From positions 11,585 through 75,584 of the forward strand of contig NZ_JACIEA010000001.1 of the NCBI RefSeq assembly GCF_014196595.1: a stretch of 64,000 nucleotides of DNA. Reading direction: 5' to 3'. This DNA comes from Sphingorhabdus rigui (GTDB lineage Bacteria; Pseudomonadota; Alphaproteobacteria; Sphingomonadales; Sphingomonadaceae). The notes below the pieces were generated by a model. The model saw only the letters and a program-made list of their open reading frames with translations. It did not search any database and was not told the DNA's origin. The position numbers and the translations under genes were made by a program. Positions 1 through 8,950 of the stretch are shown piece by piece; position 1 is the stretch's first letter, and each line of letters opens with the position of its first letter.

Positions 1-766
1 GGCACCTGATTATGAGGTGCCGACCGATGGCACGACCTCGGGCAGCAATACCTATATTGTTCAGGTGAAGGCATTGGATGCGGCGGGTAACTTCTCGCTA
101 CAGACAATCACGGTCACTGTGCTTGACGTGAATGAGGCAACCGCCCCAGTATTTACAAATACCAACGCGACGGGTGCGAACAGTGCACGTGCGTATAGCT
201 TTAATTATGCTGAGAACCGCGCGAGCGGTGCAACGCTTGGCACCGTGTCTGCGACCGGCACGGGCACGCTGACCTATTCAATCACCGCGGGGAACACCCC
301 GAATAACTGGTTTGCGATTGATGCGACCACTGGTGTGATCACGTTGACCCAAGCGGGCAGCACGTCGCTTGCCAATGACTTTGAGACACAGGTGAATGTT
401 CAGACGCTGACGGTTCAGGTGTCTGACGGTACGCGCACGACGACCATTGAGGTTGCGCTTAACGAGACCGACCTTGATGATACGGCACCATTGATTACGG
501 GCCCAAGTGGCAATGCGGGTGACGCGACTGCTGCGATCTCGGTGAACGAGAACCAGACTGCAGTAACTACGCCAACTGCCAATGAGGCAGTCACTTGGAG
601 CCTTGTGGGTGGTGAGGATCAGGCGAAGTTCGCGATTGATCTGACCACGGGTGCACTGACCTTTGTTGCGGCACCTGATTATGAGGTGCCGACCGATGGC
701 ACGACCTCGGGCAGCAATACCTATATTGTTCAGGTGAAGGCATTGGATGCGGCGGGTAACTTCTCG
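1..766 (+). repeat. Long in-frame tandem repeat within the adhesin gene (period 669 bp)
   Basis: Bases 1-97 are identical to bases 670-766, an offset of 669 bp or 223 codons. Other shared blocks recur at nearly the same offset (about 212 and 878; about 373 and 1036). The region is a two-module repeat unit of the adhesin; more copies probably lie upstream of the window. The perfect 97-bp identity suggests recent unequal crossing-over or gene conversion. Confidence 0.9.
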
Positions 767-3652
767 TTGCAGACCATTACGGTAACGGTTCTGAACCTCG
801 ACGACACTGGTCCTGTGTTCACCAGCACCAATGCGACCGACGGCAGCAACAACCCGTCCTACAGCTTCACATATGACGAGAACCGCGCGAGCGGTGCAAC
901 GCTTGGCACCGTGTCGGCTATAGGAACGGGTACGCTGCGCTACAGCATCACGTCAGGCAATAGCAGCGGCTGGTTTGTCATTGACGCGACCAGTGGCGCG
1001 ATTACGCTGACGCAAGCGGGCAGCACCTCGCAGGCCAATGACTTTGAGACACAGGCGAATGTTCAAACGTTGACCGTTCAGGTATCTGACGGCACGCGTA
1101 CAACGACCATTGAGGTCAAGCTCAACGAACGTAACGTCGATGATGTGGCATTGACCTCTATCTCGGGTACAGTGACACGCGCCAACCGCTCCACAGGCGG
1201 TGGCGCCGGTGTCGGCATTGGCGGACGGACGGTGACGCTGATAGGCAGCAACAACAATGTTCTGGCCACGACGACGACTGCATCCAACGGCAGCTATCGT
1301 TTCGATGGTGTCGTGCCAGGCACGTATTCTGTCCAATTCACCAACGGTTTGGCGACATCAGCTACCGGGAGCGTCTCTGGCTCCACCGTAAGCAATATCT
1401 CTGTCGCAGCGGGCGCAACTGTGGCCCAAGTAAATGCGGTCCTCATCGATCCTTCTGGTGTGGTTTATGACAGCGTGCGCCGGAGGCCAATCAGCAACGC
1501 GCAGGTTTCGCTCTATTTTGGCGGCACGAAGGTCAGCAACAGCTGGCTGGACCTCACAATCGGCGGCGCGAACGATCAGCAGACCGGCGCGGACGGACGC
1601 TATAGCTTTATCCTCGCGAGCACCGCGGCCTCGGGTACATACCAAATCCGCGTGGCGGGGCCTGCGGGCTATACCAATACGGAAAGCACGCTCATCCGGA
1701 GCAGTGGCACGGTCTCACCGTCTTTAGGTGGCGGCTTAGACAATGTTCAGTCGCAGGCCACTGCCCCGACGGGCACGCAAGCCACAACCTATTATCTGCA
1801 GTTTAACTTCACCATTGGCACCGATGCCGCATCTACGTCGAACGGAATTGGTAACAACCACATCCCGCTTGATCCCGCTGCGGCGCCTTTGGCGTTTACC
1901 GGAACCAATGCAACGGATGCGGGCAACCGCCCTTCTTACAATTTCAACTATAATGAGGGCCGTTCCCAGGATGCGACACTGGGCACAGTCGCGGCGAGTG
2001 GCGGCTATTCCGCTAACCGGACGTTTTCTATAACAGGTGGCAATACCAATGGTTGGTTTGCTGTCGGTGCAGGAAATGGTGCCGTTACACTTACCGCTTC
2101 AGGGGCAGCATCTGTAGCCAATGATTTTGAGGCTCTCGCCAATGTCCATGACCTTGTGGTTCAGGTGTCGGATGGCTTCGGCACAGTAAGTGTTGAAGTG
2201 AAGCTCAGCGAAGTGAATGTAGACGATTCTGCGCCGCTCATCACGGGACCAACAGGCGGTTCCGGGGCAACGGAATCGGCTATCACAATCGACGAGGGAC
2301 GGACACAGATCACGACTATGACGGCTAATGAAGTGGTCACTTGGTCGATTGACAGTGGGCCAGATGCAGCAAAGGTCAGAATTGATGCTACGTCCGGTGC
2401 AATCGTTTTTGTTGCCGCCCCGGATTTCGAGAACCCGACGGATAGCGACCGAAACAACACCTATGTTGTTCGGATCAAGGCAGTTGATGCCGCTGGTAAT
2501 ATCAGCTTTCAAACATTGACTGTGACGATCACTAACGTTGACGAGATCGCACGCAAGTTGGGTCAAATTGGCGACAAGCTGCGCGGTAGCCTGCGGAATT
2601 ACGCGGCACATGGCCTCAGCGATATGTTGGCGTTCAACGAGTCGTTGATGGCGGGCAACGACGCTTTTTGTTCAGATCGAAAGGGGCAAAAGGACATTTC
2701 AGGATCTGCGCGCGCTAATCAAAACGGCGCAAATCTCGACGTCAAATATGCCCAGAGGCTCTCCGATTGTAGCCGACCACATCAGCTGTTTGCGGATGCG
2801 GGCCTTAGCTCATCGCGCATGGACGGAAAGTGGAGCTCGCGTGTTTTTGGTGCCCTACGCTTTGAAACGAAGTTTAATGACGACATCACTCTTGGCCTGG
2901 CGGCTCTGGTTTCTCGTTCAAGTGATAAGCTAACGGGCTTTGAGAGCAGCTCGATTTCAGACAAGAGCCTGCAGGTAAATGCCTATGGACGTTACAACGT
3001 GAGCGACACCCTGCGCACGGGTGCATTTATCGGCTATGGTAATACATGGTATGACTTTGCTCTGACCGAAACCGATGGGTTTGATCTTGACGGTTCGATG
3101 ACCGGAAAACGCAAGGTCTATGGCTGGATGCTCAGTGGTGATTTCAACCTCGGCGACACGGTTGTCACAACAGATGCGATTATCTCGCATGCTCGTGAGA
3201 TGATCGGATCGGCGACTTTGGCTGCGCGCTATCTTGGCGAGGACCGCTCTGGTATCGCATTTGCAGTAGGCGCGGTGGATGTTACGCGGATCAGCGTTCC
3301 CGTCACTGCCCCAATTACACTCAGCGGATCAGCTGATTATGGCGCTTGGTCACGTTTGCTGCTGAGCCCTGGTTTGCTCTGCGAAGATCATGACGTGCAA
3401 AGTTCCGGCTTGCGCTGTGGTTATCAACTGGGCGCAAAATTGGTCGCCAACGATGGTGATCGGGCGCGGTTCTACGCTGACTATAACTGGGAAAGCGTAG
3501 CCGGAATGCGCCGTTCGCTTATTGCCGTAGGATATGCCTATCGCCTGGGTAACAAGAACAATCTGGAGCTTGCTGTTGAAGCAAATCGGGGCCTCAATGC
3601 CATGACAAGGCAAGACAACCGCGCGATGCTCTCAATAAGACTGGCGCAATAA
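2..3652 (+). CDS. Large surface adhesin with cadherin-like repeats and C-terminal autotransporter-like barrel (5' truncated by window)
   Basis: The reading frame is already open at base 2, so start codon and signal peptide lie upstream; 1216 residues are visible. Repeated Ig/cadherin-like modules alternate, with recurring blocks such as 'APLITGP' and 'DFET..NVQTLTVQVSDG' and a period of about 223 residues. Around bases 1150-1830 two CnaB/SdrB-like segments interrupt them ('GTVTRANRSTGGG', 'YRFDGVVPGTYSVQFTNG'). A last pair of cadherin-like modules (about 1885-2550) leads through a linker to a C-terminal region of about 300 residues (from about 2740) rich in alternating hydrophobic/aromatic strands and ending in 'LSIRLAQ', which fits an outer-membrane beta-barrel such as an autotransporter domain. 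Role by family: a surface-exposed adhesin or biofilm protein. It stands alone; the next gene is convergent. Substrate is unknown, and the barrel call is from sequence character only. Confidence 0.8.
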   Translation, partial: APDYEVPTDGTTSGSNTYIVQVKALDAAGNFSLQTITVTVLDVNEATAPVFTNTNATGANSARAYSFNYAENRASGATLGTVSATGTGTLTYSITAGNTPNNWFAIDATTGVITLTQAGSTSLANDFETQVNVQTLTVQVSDGTRTTTIEVALNETDLDDTAPLITGPSGNAGDATAAISVNENQTAVTTPTANEAVTWSLVGGEDQAKFAIDLTTGALTFVAAPDYEVPTDGTTSGSNTYIVQVKALDAAGNFSLQTITVTVLNLDDTGPVFTSTNATDGSNNPSYSFTYDENRASGATLGTVSAIGTGTLRYSITSGNSSGWFVIDATSGAITLTQAGSTSQANDFETQANVQTLTVQVSDGTRTTTIEVKLNERNVDDVALTSISGTVTRANRSTGGGAGVGIGGRTVTLIGSNNNVLATTTTASNGSYRFDGVVPGTYSVQFTNGLATSATGSVSGSTVSNISVAAGATVAQVNAVLIDPSGVVYDSVRRRPISNAQVSLYFGGTKVSNSWLDLTIGGANDQQTGADGRYSFILASTAASGTYQIRVAGPAGYTNTESTLIRSSGTVSPSLGGGLDNVQSQATAPTGTQATTYYLQFNFTIGTDAASTSNGIGNNHIPLDPAAAPLAFTGTNATDAGNRPSYNFNYNEGRSQDATLGTVAASGGYSANRTFSITGGNTNGWFAVGAGNGAVTLTASGAASVANDFEALANVHDLVVQVSDGFGTVSVEVKLSEVNVDDSAPLITGPTGGSGATESAITIDEGRTQITTMTANEVVTWSIDSGPDAAKVRIDATSGAIVFVAAPDFENPTDSDRNNTYVVRIKAVDAAGNISFQTLTVTITNVDEIARKLGQIGDKLRGSLRNYAAHGLSDMLAFNESLMAGNDAFCSDRKGQKDISGSARANQNGANLDVKYAQRLSDCSRPHQLFADAGLSSSRMDGKWSSRVFGALRFETKFNDDITLGLAALVSRSSDKLTGFESSSISDKSLQVNAYGRYNVSDTLRTGAFIGYGNTWYDFALTETDGFDLDGSMTGKRKVYGWMLSGDFNLGDTVVTTDAIISHAREMIGSATLAARYLGEDRSGIAFAVGAVDVTRISVPVTAPITLSGSADYGAWSRLLLSPGLLCEDHDVQSSGLRCGYQLGAKLVANDGDRARFYADYNWESVAGMRRSLIAVGYAYRLGNKNNLELAVEANRGLNAMTRQDNRAMLSIRLAQ

Positions 3653-3730
3653 GTTAGTAAATCGGGGCTGCTGGTGGCAGTGAATGCCATCGCCACCAGC
3701 TGCGCCGGTCGCCGCGTGTACTCCCCAAAT

Positions 3731-4999
3731 CTATCTGTCGTTGCCGTGTTGCACTTCAGCCGGCGCAACGGATGTAGCAATGGCGACAAGGAAGATCGTG
3801 GTGGGATAGCTGAAATATAGTGCGCCATCGTAGAGCGAGTAGACAAGCAACCCCACGACAGCGCCGACTCCCGCTGCGCTTTCCCCTTTGGTGTATGGCC
3901 AACGCCAGCGCAGCAAAATCGGGATGACGATCAACAATGTCAGTAGCACCGAAACTATGCCGCCGGAGAACATCAGTTGTAGTGGAAAGTTGTGCGGGTG
4001 AAAAAAATTGGCGGGTTTGGAAGGGCCTGAATTGAAAAATTGGTTGATGCCCCAGCCGAATATCGGGCGTTCGCTAATCTTCTCTATTGTGCCGGACCAA
4101 AGGAGGGTCCGGCCCGAGCTGGCATCGTGGTCGGCGTTCGCTGTGACGTCCGCCATGCCCGTCGCTTCTGCAATGCCATATATGTGATGCGGCAGTGGCA
4201 ATGTCGCGACCACCGCGGTGGACAGCAGGGCGGACGCCGCAAAGAATTTTGCGATCGATTTGCGATGGCCTGCAGCCAGGCAAAGCGTTGCTGCCACCAC
4301 GACCAAAGAAGCGAGCAACGGACCGCGAGACCCCGTCCATAACGACAGGCCGAAACTAACGGCTCCGACCGATACCGGCAACACCCACCGCAGCCACATA
4401 TTCGTGCGGTCGCGAAACACGATCACGCCAACGAGGCCTGCAGTCACCCCTGCAACCGCAAAATGCCCCATATGCCGGACATTATCCACGCCCGGTATAC
4501 GATACACCCATTCGTCGCCTTGAGGGGAGTAGAGGAAAATATGGGTGACCCACAAAAGCGTCCATATCAAGGTGCCTGCGCCGATGGATAACCATAACGC
4601 GTGCGTCAGTCGGTTACCCACCATGCGCAAACTGTGGATGAGCGCCAAAAAAAACAATCCGGCCACCATCAGTTTGGAAATGCCGACACTCGGGAAAAAA
4701 TGTTCTTTTCCGGGTTGGAACGACACAACGCTCGCGATTACGAACCAAAGTGCCAGGGCAAACTTGGATATAAAGGGCAATTCGCGCACCGCGTGGATCG
4801 GAGAAAAGCTCCCCCCCATCGCCAACAGTATAAAAATCAGTTGAATCATCGGGACCGCGAATGCGTTGACGCGGACGACCAATTGCCAGACTTCGGGTGC
4901 CCTCGTTATGTCGAGCGGCGCCAGCACCATCCATGCCGGCAAAAGGCCCACGAGGATCGCAGCGACACCCATCCGTGTGCGAAAACTATCATTGTGCAT
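3731..4999 (-). CDS. O-antigen ligase/polymerase-like membrane protein (WaaL/Wzy_C family)
   Basis: 422 residues, almost entirely hydrophobic with about ten predicted membrane segments. A family-typical 'WTGSRGPLLASLV' segment lies in the middle (about residues 225-240), followed by a periplasmic stretch containing 'FGWGINQFF' and 'HPHNFPLQLMFSGG'. The arginine in 'GSRGP' and the histidines in 'HPHNF' match the loop that WaaL/Wzy-like enzymes use to transfer polyprenyl-linked glycan. Such proteins act in the inner membrane, ligating or polymerising O-antigen or exopolysaccharide. The start at 4999 has a GGGG ribosome-binding site. It is convergent with the adhesin and not beside other glycan genes, so whether it is ligase or polymerase cannot be decided here. 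Confidence 0.8.
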   Translation of the reverse strand: MHNDSFRTRMGVAAILVGLLPAWMVLAPLDITRAPEVWQLVVRVNAFAVPMIQLIFILLAMGGSFSPIHAVRELPFISKFALALWFVIASVVSFQPGKEHFFPSVGISKLMVAGLFFLALIHSLRMVGNRLTHALWLSIGAGTLIWTLLWVTHIFLYSPQGDEWVYRIPGVDNVRHMGHFAVAGVTAGLVGVIVFRDRTNMWLRWVLPVSVGAVSFGLSLWTGSRGPLLASLVVVAATLCLAAGHRKSIAKFFAASALLSTAVVATLPLPHHIYGIAEATGMADVTANADHDASSGRTLLWSGTIEKISERPIFGWGINQFFNSGPSKPANFFHPHNFPLQLMFSGGIVSVLLTLLIVIPILLRWRWPYTKGESAAGVGAVVGLLVYSLYDGALYFSYPTTIFLVAIATSVAPAEVQHGNDR

Positions 5000-5266
5000 A
5001 TATTCCCCGAAAGTGACCCACCGACCGTTTGCCGGTTTATGTATCGGCCTTACTTCCCGAATATGGTTAACATTTGGTGCAAGGTTGCCTCCTTGGCGGG
5101 GACAGGCCGAGGGTGGAGTGCAGCAGAACCGAGGGCTGCGGTAGACACGGAGCAGGTTTTGGCTTCGGCAGGGCTATCGAAGATTTCGCGATCAAACAGC
5201 GGCGTCACGCTAACTTTGAATATGTTCAGAAAACCAAGCTTGCACCGCCCATTGCGTGCAAAAAGT

Positions 5267-5341
5267 TGGTGACCCCTACGGGAATCGAACCCGTGTTTCA
5301 GCCGTGAAAGGGCCGCGTCCTAACCGCTAGACGAAGGGGCC
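5267..5341 (-). tRNA. tRNA-Glu (anticodon TTC)
   Basis: The reverse complement folds as a standard cloverleaf: acceptor GGCCCCT pairs with AGGGGTC, discriminator A, encoded CCA at 5267-5269. The anticodon arm CGGCC-CTTTCAC-GGCTG presents TTC, and the T arm reads GGGTTCGATTCCC. 75 nt including CCA. No further tRNA is adjacent. Confidence 0.97.
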
Positions 5342-5407
5342 AATCGCTTGGCGAGCCGCGCCTTTACGGGTTCGTTTTGCACTCGTCAAGGCCAAGTTCG
5401 CGCAAAT

Positions 5408-7174
5408 TCAGTCTGCAAACGCAATGTCGTCGACATGCAGCTCCGCTTTTGGCGTTGCGCCCCAATCGTCGATCTTCGCGCGGCCCGCAAACCAGTACCG
5501 TCGCCCGCGATCTGCGTGCAGCATTGTTTGGCCCAAAACGGTCTCGCCCTGACGGAAAGCCATGGCTTTGAACGACTGCCCGTCGTCGCCCGCCACGATC
5601 GCGCGCACATGGTCTTTGCCGACGATATCGCATTTAATGATGCGCAATGGCCCCGTGACGACGCGTGGCCCGGGCCAGCCCATGCCATAGGGGCCAGCGG
5701 ATTCCATCGCGTCGACAAAAATAGGGTTTAGGCCGCGTGGCGCGACGATGGCGTCGATCAAAAGCGCCTTGGATCCCGATGCGTTGCTAACGTCGGCCGA
5801 CAGCCGCGCGTCCAACCAATCGGCCAGCGCATCAATTTTGTCATGCGACACGGTCAGTCCCGCCGCCATGGCATGGCCGCCGCCGGCCTCCAGCAATCCC
5901 GCTTCGCGCGCAGAAATAATCGCGGCGCCCAAATCGACGCCCGCAATTGATCGGCCCGAGCCTTTGCCGACGCCATGTTCGTCGACGGCAATCACGATCG
6001 ATGGCTTTCCCGTTTTTTCCTTAATCCGGCCCGCGACGATGCCAATGACGCCGGGGTGCCAGCCTTCGCCTGACAGCAATGCTACCGCGCGGTTGTGTTG
6101 CCCCGCCAACATAGCCTCGGCCTGTTCCTGAACCACTGATTCAATCGCGCGCCGCTCTTCGTTGAGCCGATCGAGCTCAAGCGCGATCTCTTGCGCCTCC
6201 GCTGCGTCCTCGGTGGTGAGTAGGCGCACGCCAAGGTCCGACTTGCCCACACGGCCGCCGGCATTGATGCGTGGGCCCAAGGCAAAGCCAAGGTCGGAGC
6301 AAATAGGTGCACGCGTCAGGCGGCTCGCCTGAATGAGCGCCGACAGGCCTATATTGCGGCGCGCGGCCATCACCTTTAACCCTTGCGCAACAAATGCGCG
6401 GTTCAGTCCCCTGAGCTGCGCCACGTCTGCCACAGTGCCCAGCGCGACCAAATCGAGCAGGTCCATGATTTTGGGTTCTGCGCGGGTTGTAAAATGGCCG
6501 CGCGTGCGCAGCGTGCGGATGAGCGCCGCGCCTAACAGGAATGCTACGCCAACCGCCGCCAGATGCCCGTGGGCGGCCGCATCGTCGGCTTCGTCCAAAC
6601 GGTTGGGGTTTACGAGCGCAAAGGCCTGAGGAAGCTCACTGGCGCATTTGTGATGGTCGACGACGATGACCTCAAGTCCGGCCGCCTTGGCTTGCGCAAG
6701 CGCGTCATAGGCCATTGCGCCGCAATCGACGGTTACGATCAAGCGGCTTCCGCCTGCGCCAATGCGCACCAGCGCCTCACCAGACGGGCCATAGCCCTCC
6801 ATCAACCGGTCGGGGATGTAATAACCTGCATCAAGGCCCAGCATACGCAACAGGCGGATAAGCAACGCCGCACTTGTCGCGCCATCGACGTCATAGTCCC
6901 CATAGACGGTAATCTGTTCGCCCGCCTCGACCGCTTGCGCCAAGCGCAGCGCCGCATGCTCCATGTCCTGGAATATCGATGGGTCGGGCATGAAGTTGCG
7001 AATGGTCGGGTTACGGTGCCGTTCGATATCGTCGCGGTCGACGCCGCGCGCCATCAGTAACTGGGTCACCAGATCGTCAGGTTTGAAATCCGGATCACGG
7101 CCATCGGTGCCACCGCCGCGCCAATGCCAGGCTTGCTCAAGAACGGAACTGTTAATATCGAGTACGGGCTTCAT
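5408..7174 (-). CDS. recJ: Single-stranded-DNA-specific 5'-3' exonuclease RecJ
   Basis: 588 residues, normal RecJ length. N-terminal DHH phosphoesterase domain with 'YGDYDVDGATSAALL' (about residues 91-105), 'VTVDCGAMAYDAL' and the signature 'VVDHHK' (about 176), which provide metal-binding Asp/His residues. The DHHA1 domain has 'GGRVGKSDLGVRLL' and later 'GSGRSIAGVDL..AI' with 'GGGHAMAAG'; the C-terminus is an OB-fold. RecJ degrades single-stranded DNA 5'-3' in RecFOR recombination, mismatch repair and base-excision repair in the cytoplasm. AGGGAAG lies ahead of the ATG at 7174. It is divergent from the flavodoxin-like gene with only 41 bp between the two starts. Confidence 0.97.
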   Translation of the reverse strand: MKPVLDINSSVLEQAWHWRGGGTDGRDPDFKPDDLVTQLLMARGVDRDDIERHRNPTIRNFMPDPSIFQDMEHAALRLAQAVEAGEQITVYGDYDVDGATSAALLIRLLRMLGLDAGYYIPDRLMEGYGPSGEALVRIGAGGSRLIVTVDCGAMAYDALAQAKAAGLEVIVVDHHKCASELPQAFALVNPNRLDEADDAAAHGHLAAVGVAFLLGAALIRTLRTRGHFTTRAEPKIMDLLDLVALGTVADVAQLRGLNRAFVAQGLKVMAARRNIGLSALIQASRLTRAPICSDLGFALGPRINAGGRVGKSDLGVRLLTTEDAAEAQEIALELDRLNEERRAIESVVQEQAEAMLAGQHNRAVALLSGEGWHPGVIGIVAGRIKEKTGKPSIVIAVDEHGVGKGSGRSIAGVDLGAAIISAREAGLLEAGGGHAMAAGLTVSHDKIDALADWLDARLSADVSNASGSKALLIDAIVAPRGLNPIFVDAMESAGPYGMGWPGPRVVTGPLRIIKCDIVGKDHVRAIVAGDDGQSFKAMAFRQGETVLGQTMLHADRGRRYWFAGRAKIDDWGATPKAELHVDDIAFAD

Positions 7175-7215
7175 ACTGCTTCCCTATGGCGCGCCCGCGG
7201 TGCTAGCAAGCGTCG

Positions 7216-7707
7216 ATGCGGCAATTGTTGATAATCTGGCACAGTATGACCGGCGGGTCCGAGGCGTTGGCCCGCGCTGCCTATGATGGTGCGCGCCGTG
7301 CGCAGGGTGTCGATGTCCGATTGGTCAACGCAGCAGATGCAGGTGCGGCGCAGGTTATGGCGGCGGACGGATATCTGTTCGCGTTCCCCGAAAACCTCGC
7401 GGCCATCAGCGGCGGCATGAAAAGCTTTTTTGACCGTTGTTATTACCCATGCCTTGGCGCGCTGAACGGGCGGCCTTATGCGATGATCGTGTGCGCCGGG
7501 TCGGACGGACGCAACGCTGTGGCGCAGGCGGAGCGCATAGCGACGGGATGGCGCTTGCGGCAGATTGCGGAGAGCAGGATCGTCTGCACCCATGCTCAAA
7601 CGTCGGAAGCCATTTTGGCCCCAAAGACCATCAATGAGGCCGATCAACGGGCGGCGGGGGATCTCGGCGAACAAATCGCGACGGGACTGCTGATGGGCAT
7701 TTACTAA
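7216..7707 (+). CDS. Flavodoxin-like / NAD(P)H-dependent FMN reductase family protein
   Basis: 163 residues. The N-terminus 'LLIIWHSMTGGSEALA' fits the flavodoxin phosphate-binding loop, followed by 'GYLFAFPENLAAISGGMKSFFDRCYYPC', the pattern seen in NADPH-dependent FMN reductases and flavodoxins just before the isoalloxazine-binding loop. It is therefore expected to bind FMN and act as a small cytoplasmic redox protein; partner and substrate cannot be told. It interrupts an otherwise minus-strand block (hom-glpX ... recJ) and has almost no private promoter space (41 bp shared with recJ). Confidence 0.75.
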   Translation: MRQLLIIWHSMTGGSEALARAAYDGARRAQGVDVRLVNAADAGAAQVMAADGYLFAFPENLAAISGGMKSFFDRCYYPCLGALNGRPYAMIVCAGSDGRNAVAQAERIATGWRLRQIAESRIVCTHAQTSEAILAPKTINEADQRAAGDLGEQIATGLLMGIY

Positions 7708-7746
7708 TCACCCTTGGCGAATTTTGCCGACCAATGGGTTAGGTGT

Positions 7747-8730
7747 TCAGCCGAGCTGCGCAGCCTTGCGATGCTCACTCTTGACCCAGCGCACGGTGCC
7801 TGATGATGCGCGCATCACGACGGTTTCTGTGGTGACCCGCCCATCGCGTAATGTTTTGACGCCAGCGAGTAACGAACCGTCGGTGACACCCGTCGCTGCA
7901 AAGATGCAGTCGCCTTTTGCCAGCTCTTCCAGATCGTAAATCTTGTCGAGATCTTCGATGCCCCATTTGCGCGCGCGCGACCGTTCATCGTCGTTGCGGA
8001 ACAGCAAGCGGCCTTTGAACTGGCCGCCGACACAGCGCAGGGCCGCAGCTGCAAGTACGCCCTCTGGCGCACCGCCACTGCCCATATAGATGTCGACTGT
8101 GGTATCGGGATTGGTCGTTGCGATGACACCCGCAACGTCGCCATCGGGGATCAGCATCACGCCACAACCAAGCGCCCGCAGCTCGGCGATCAGCTTTTCA
8201 TGACGCGGGCGGTCGAGGACGCAAACGATGAGGTCGCCTGGAGCGACACCCTTTTCCTTGGCAACTGCGTTCACATTTTCAGCAACCGTTTTGTCGAGGT
8301 TGACGATGTTGGGCGAGTAACCCGGGCCAACCGCAATCTTGTCCATATAAACATCGGGTGCGTTCAACAGATTGCCCTCTTCGGCAACTGCCAGCACGGC
8401 CAGCGCATTGGGCCCGGCCTTCGCCGTGATCGTTGTGCCCTCAAGCGGGTCGAGCGCAATGTCGATGCGTGGGCCAGTGCCGATGGCGGAGCCAACTTTT
8501 TCACCAATGAACAGCATGGGCGCTTCGTCGCGTTCGCCTTCGCCGATGACAACCGTGCCATCCATATATAATTCGTTGAGCGCCGCGCGCATCGCTTCGA
8601 CGGCTGCGGCATCTGCTGCCTTTTCATCGCCACGTCCGATGAGCTTCGCGGCTGCAATCGCCGCGGCTTCCGTCACGCGGACCATTTCCAAGACAAGCAC
8701 GCGGTCGAGGATTTGGCTTGCTGCAGTCAT
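7747..8730 (-). CDS. glpX: Class II fructose-1,6-bisphosphatase
   Basis: 327 residues, typical of GlpX. Landmarks: '[15 protein letters not shown]' near residues 61-75, '[11 protein letters not shown]', '[20 protein letters not shown]' and '[15 protein letters not shown]', the metal- and substrate-binding motifs of the Li+-sensitive class II phosphatase. It hydrolyses fructose-1,6-bisphosphate to fructose-6-phosphate in gluconeogenesis (cytoplasm). It follows homoserine dehydrogenase on the same strand after a 220-bp gap; this order (hom, glpX) recurs in sphingomonads and suggests cotranscription, though the gap may hold a separate promoter. Confidence 0.96.
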   Translation of the reverse strand: MTAASQILDRVLVLEMVRVTEAAAIAAAKLIGRGDEKAADAAAVEAMRAALNELYMDGTVVIGEGERDEAPMLFIGEKVGSAIGTGPRIDIALDPLEGTTITAKAGPNALAVLAVAEEGNLLNAPDVYMDKIAVGPGYSPNIVNLDKTVAENVNAVAKEKGVAPGDLIVCVLDRPRHEKLIAELRALGCGVMLIPDGDVAGVIATTNPDTTVDIYMGSGGAPEGVLAAAALRCVGGQFKGRLLFRNDDERSRARKWGIEDLDKIYDLEELAKGDCIFAATGVTDGSLLAGVKTLRDGRVTTETVVMRASSGTVRWVKSEHRKAAQLG

Positions 8731-8950
8731 CGTATTTTCCTAGCTATTTGAACGTCAGGGTGCGCAGTCTGCACCCGAAATGGAATGGCATTTTGGGAGT
8801 TAGGTTTCGATAGGGAAGGCCGCGCCAAATGTCGAGATTAGTTGTCGCGGTTTTTGCTGCGCACTTCGTGATGACGCCCGCCGCGGCGTAACCCTCCACA
8901 ACCGAAGATGGCGTTGCGGCAAGCATTGAACACGCGCCGCCCCAATAAGC
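8731..8950. other. 220-bp gap between hom and glpX
   Basis: No convincing gene. A 60-codon minus-strand frame (8744-8926) has no family features. A small hairpin with GGGTGC/GCACCC arms near 8759-8777 sits just upstream of the glpX start and could affect its 5' leader, but there is no T-run to call it a terminator. Confidence 0.4.

Noticed and set aside
1-1100. CRISPR-like array because of regular repeats
   Set aside because: The repeat is in-frame protein-coding with a 669-bp period; no 25-40 bp repeats with unique spacers occur anywhere in the window.
4601-5272. 223-residue plus-strand frame opposite the O-antigen-ligase-like gene
   Set aside because: Antisense shadow of a strongly supported membrane protein; also runs into the tRNA.
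8744-8926. 60-codon minus-strand frame between hom and glpX
   Set aside because: No family, no ribosome-binding site, composition unlike a gene.
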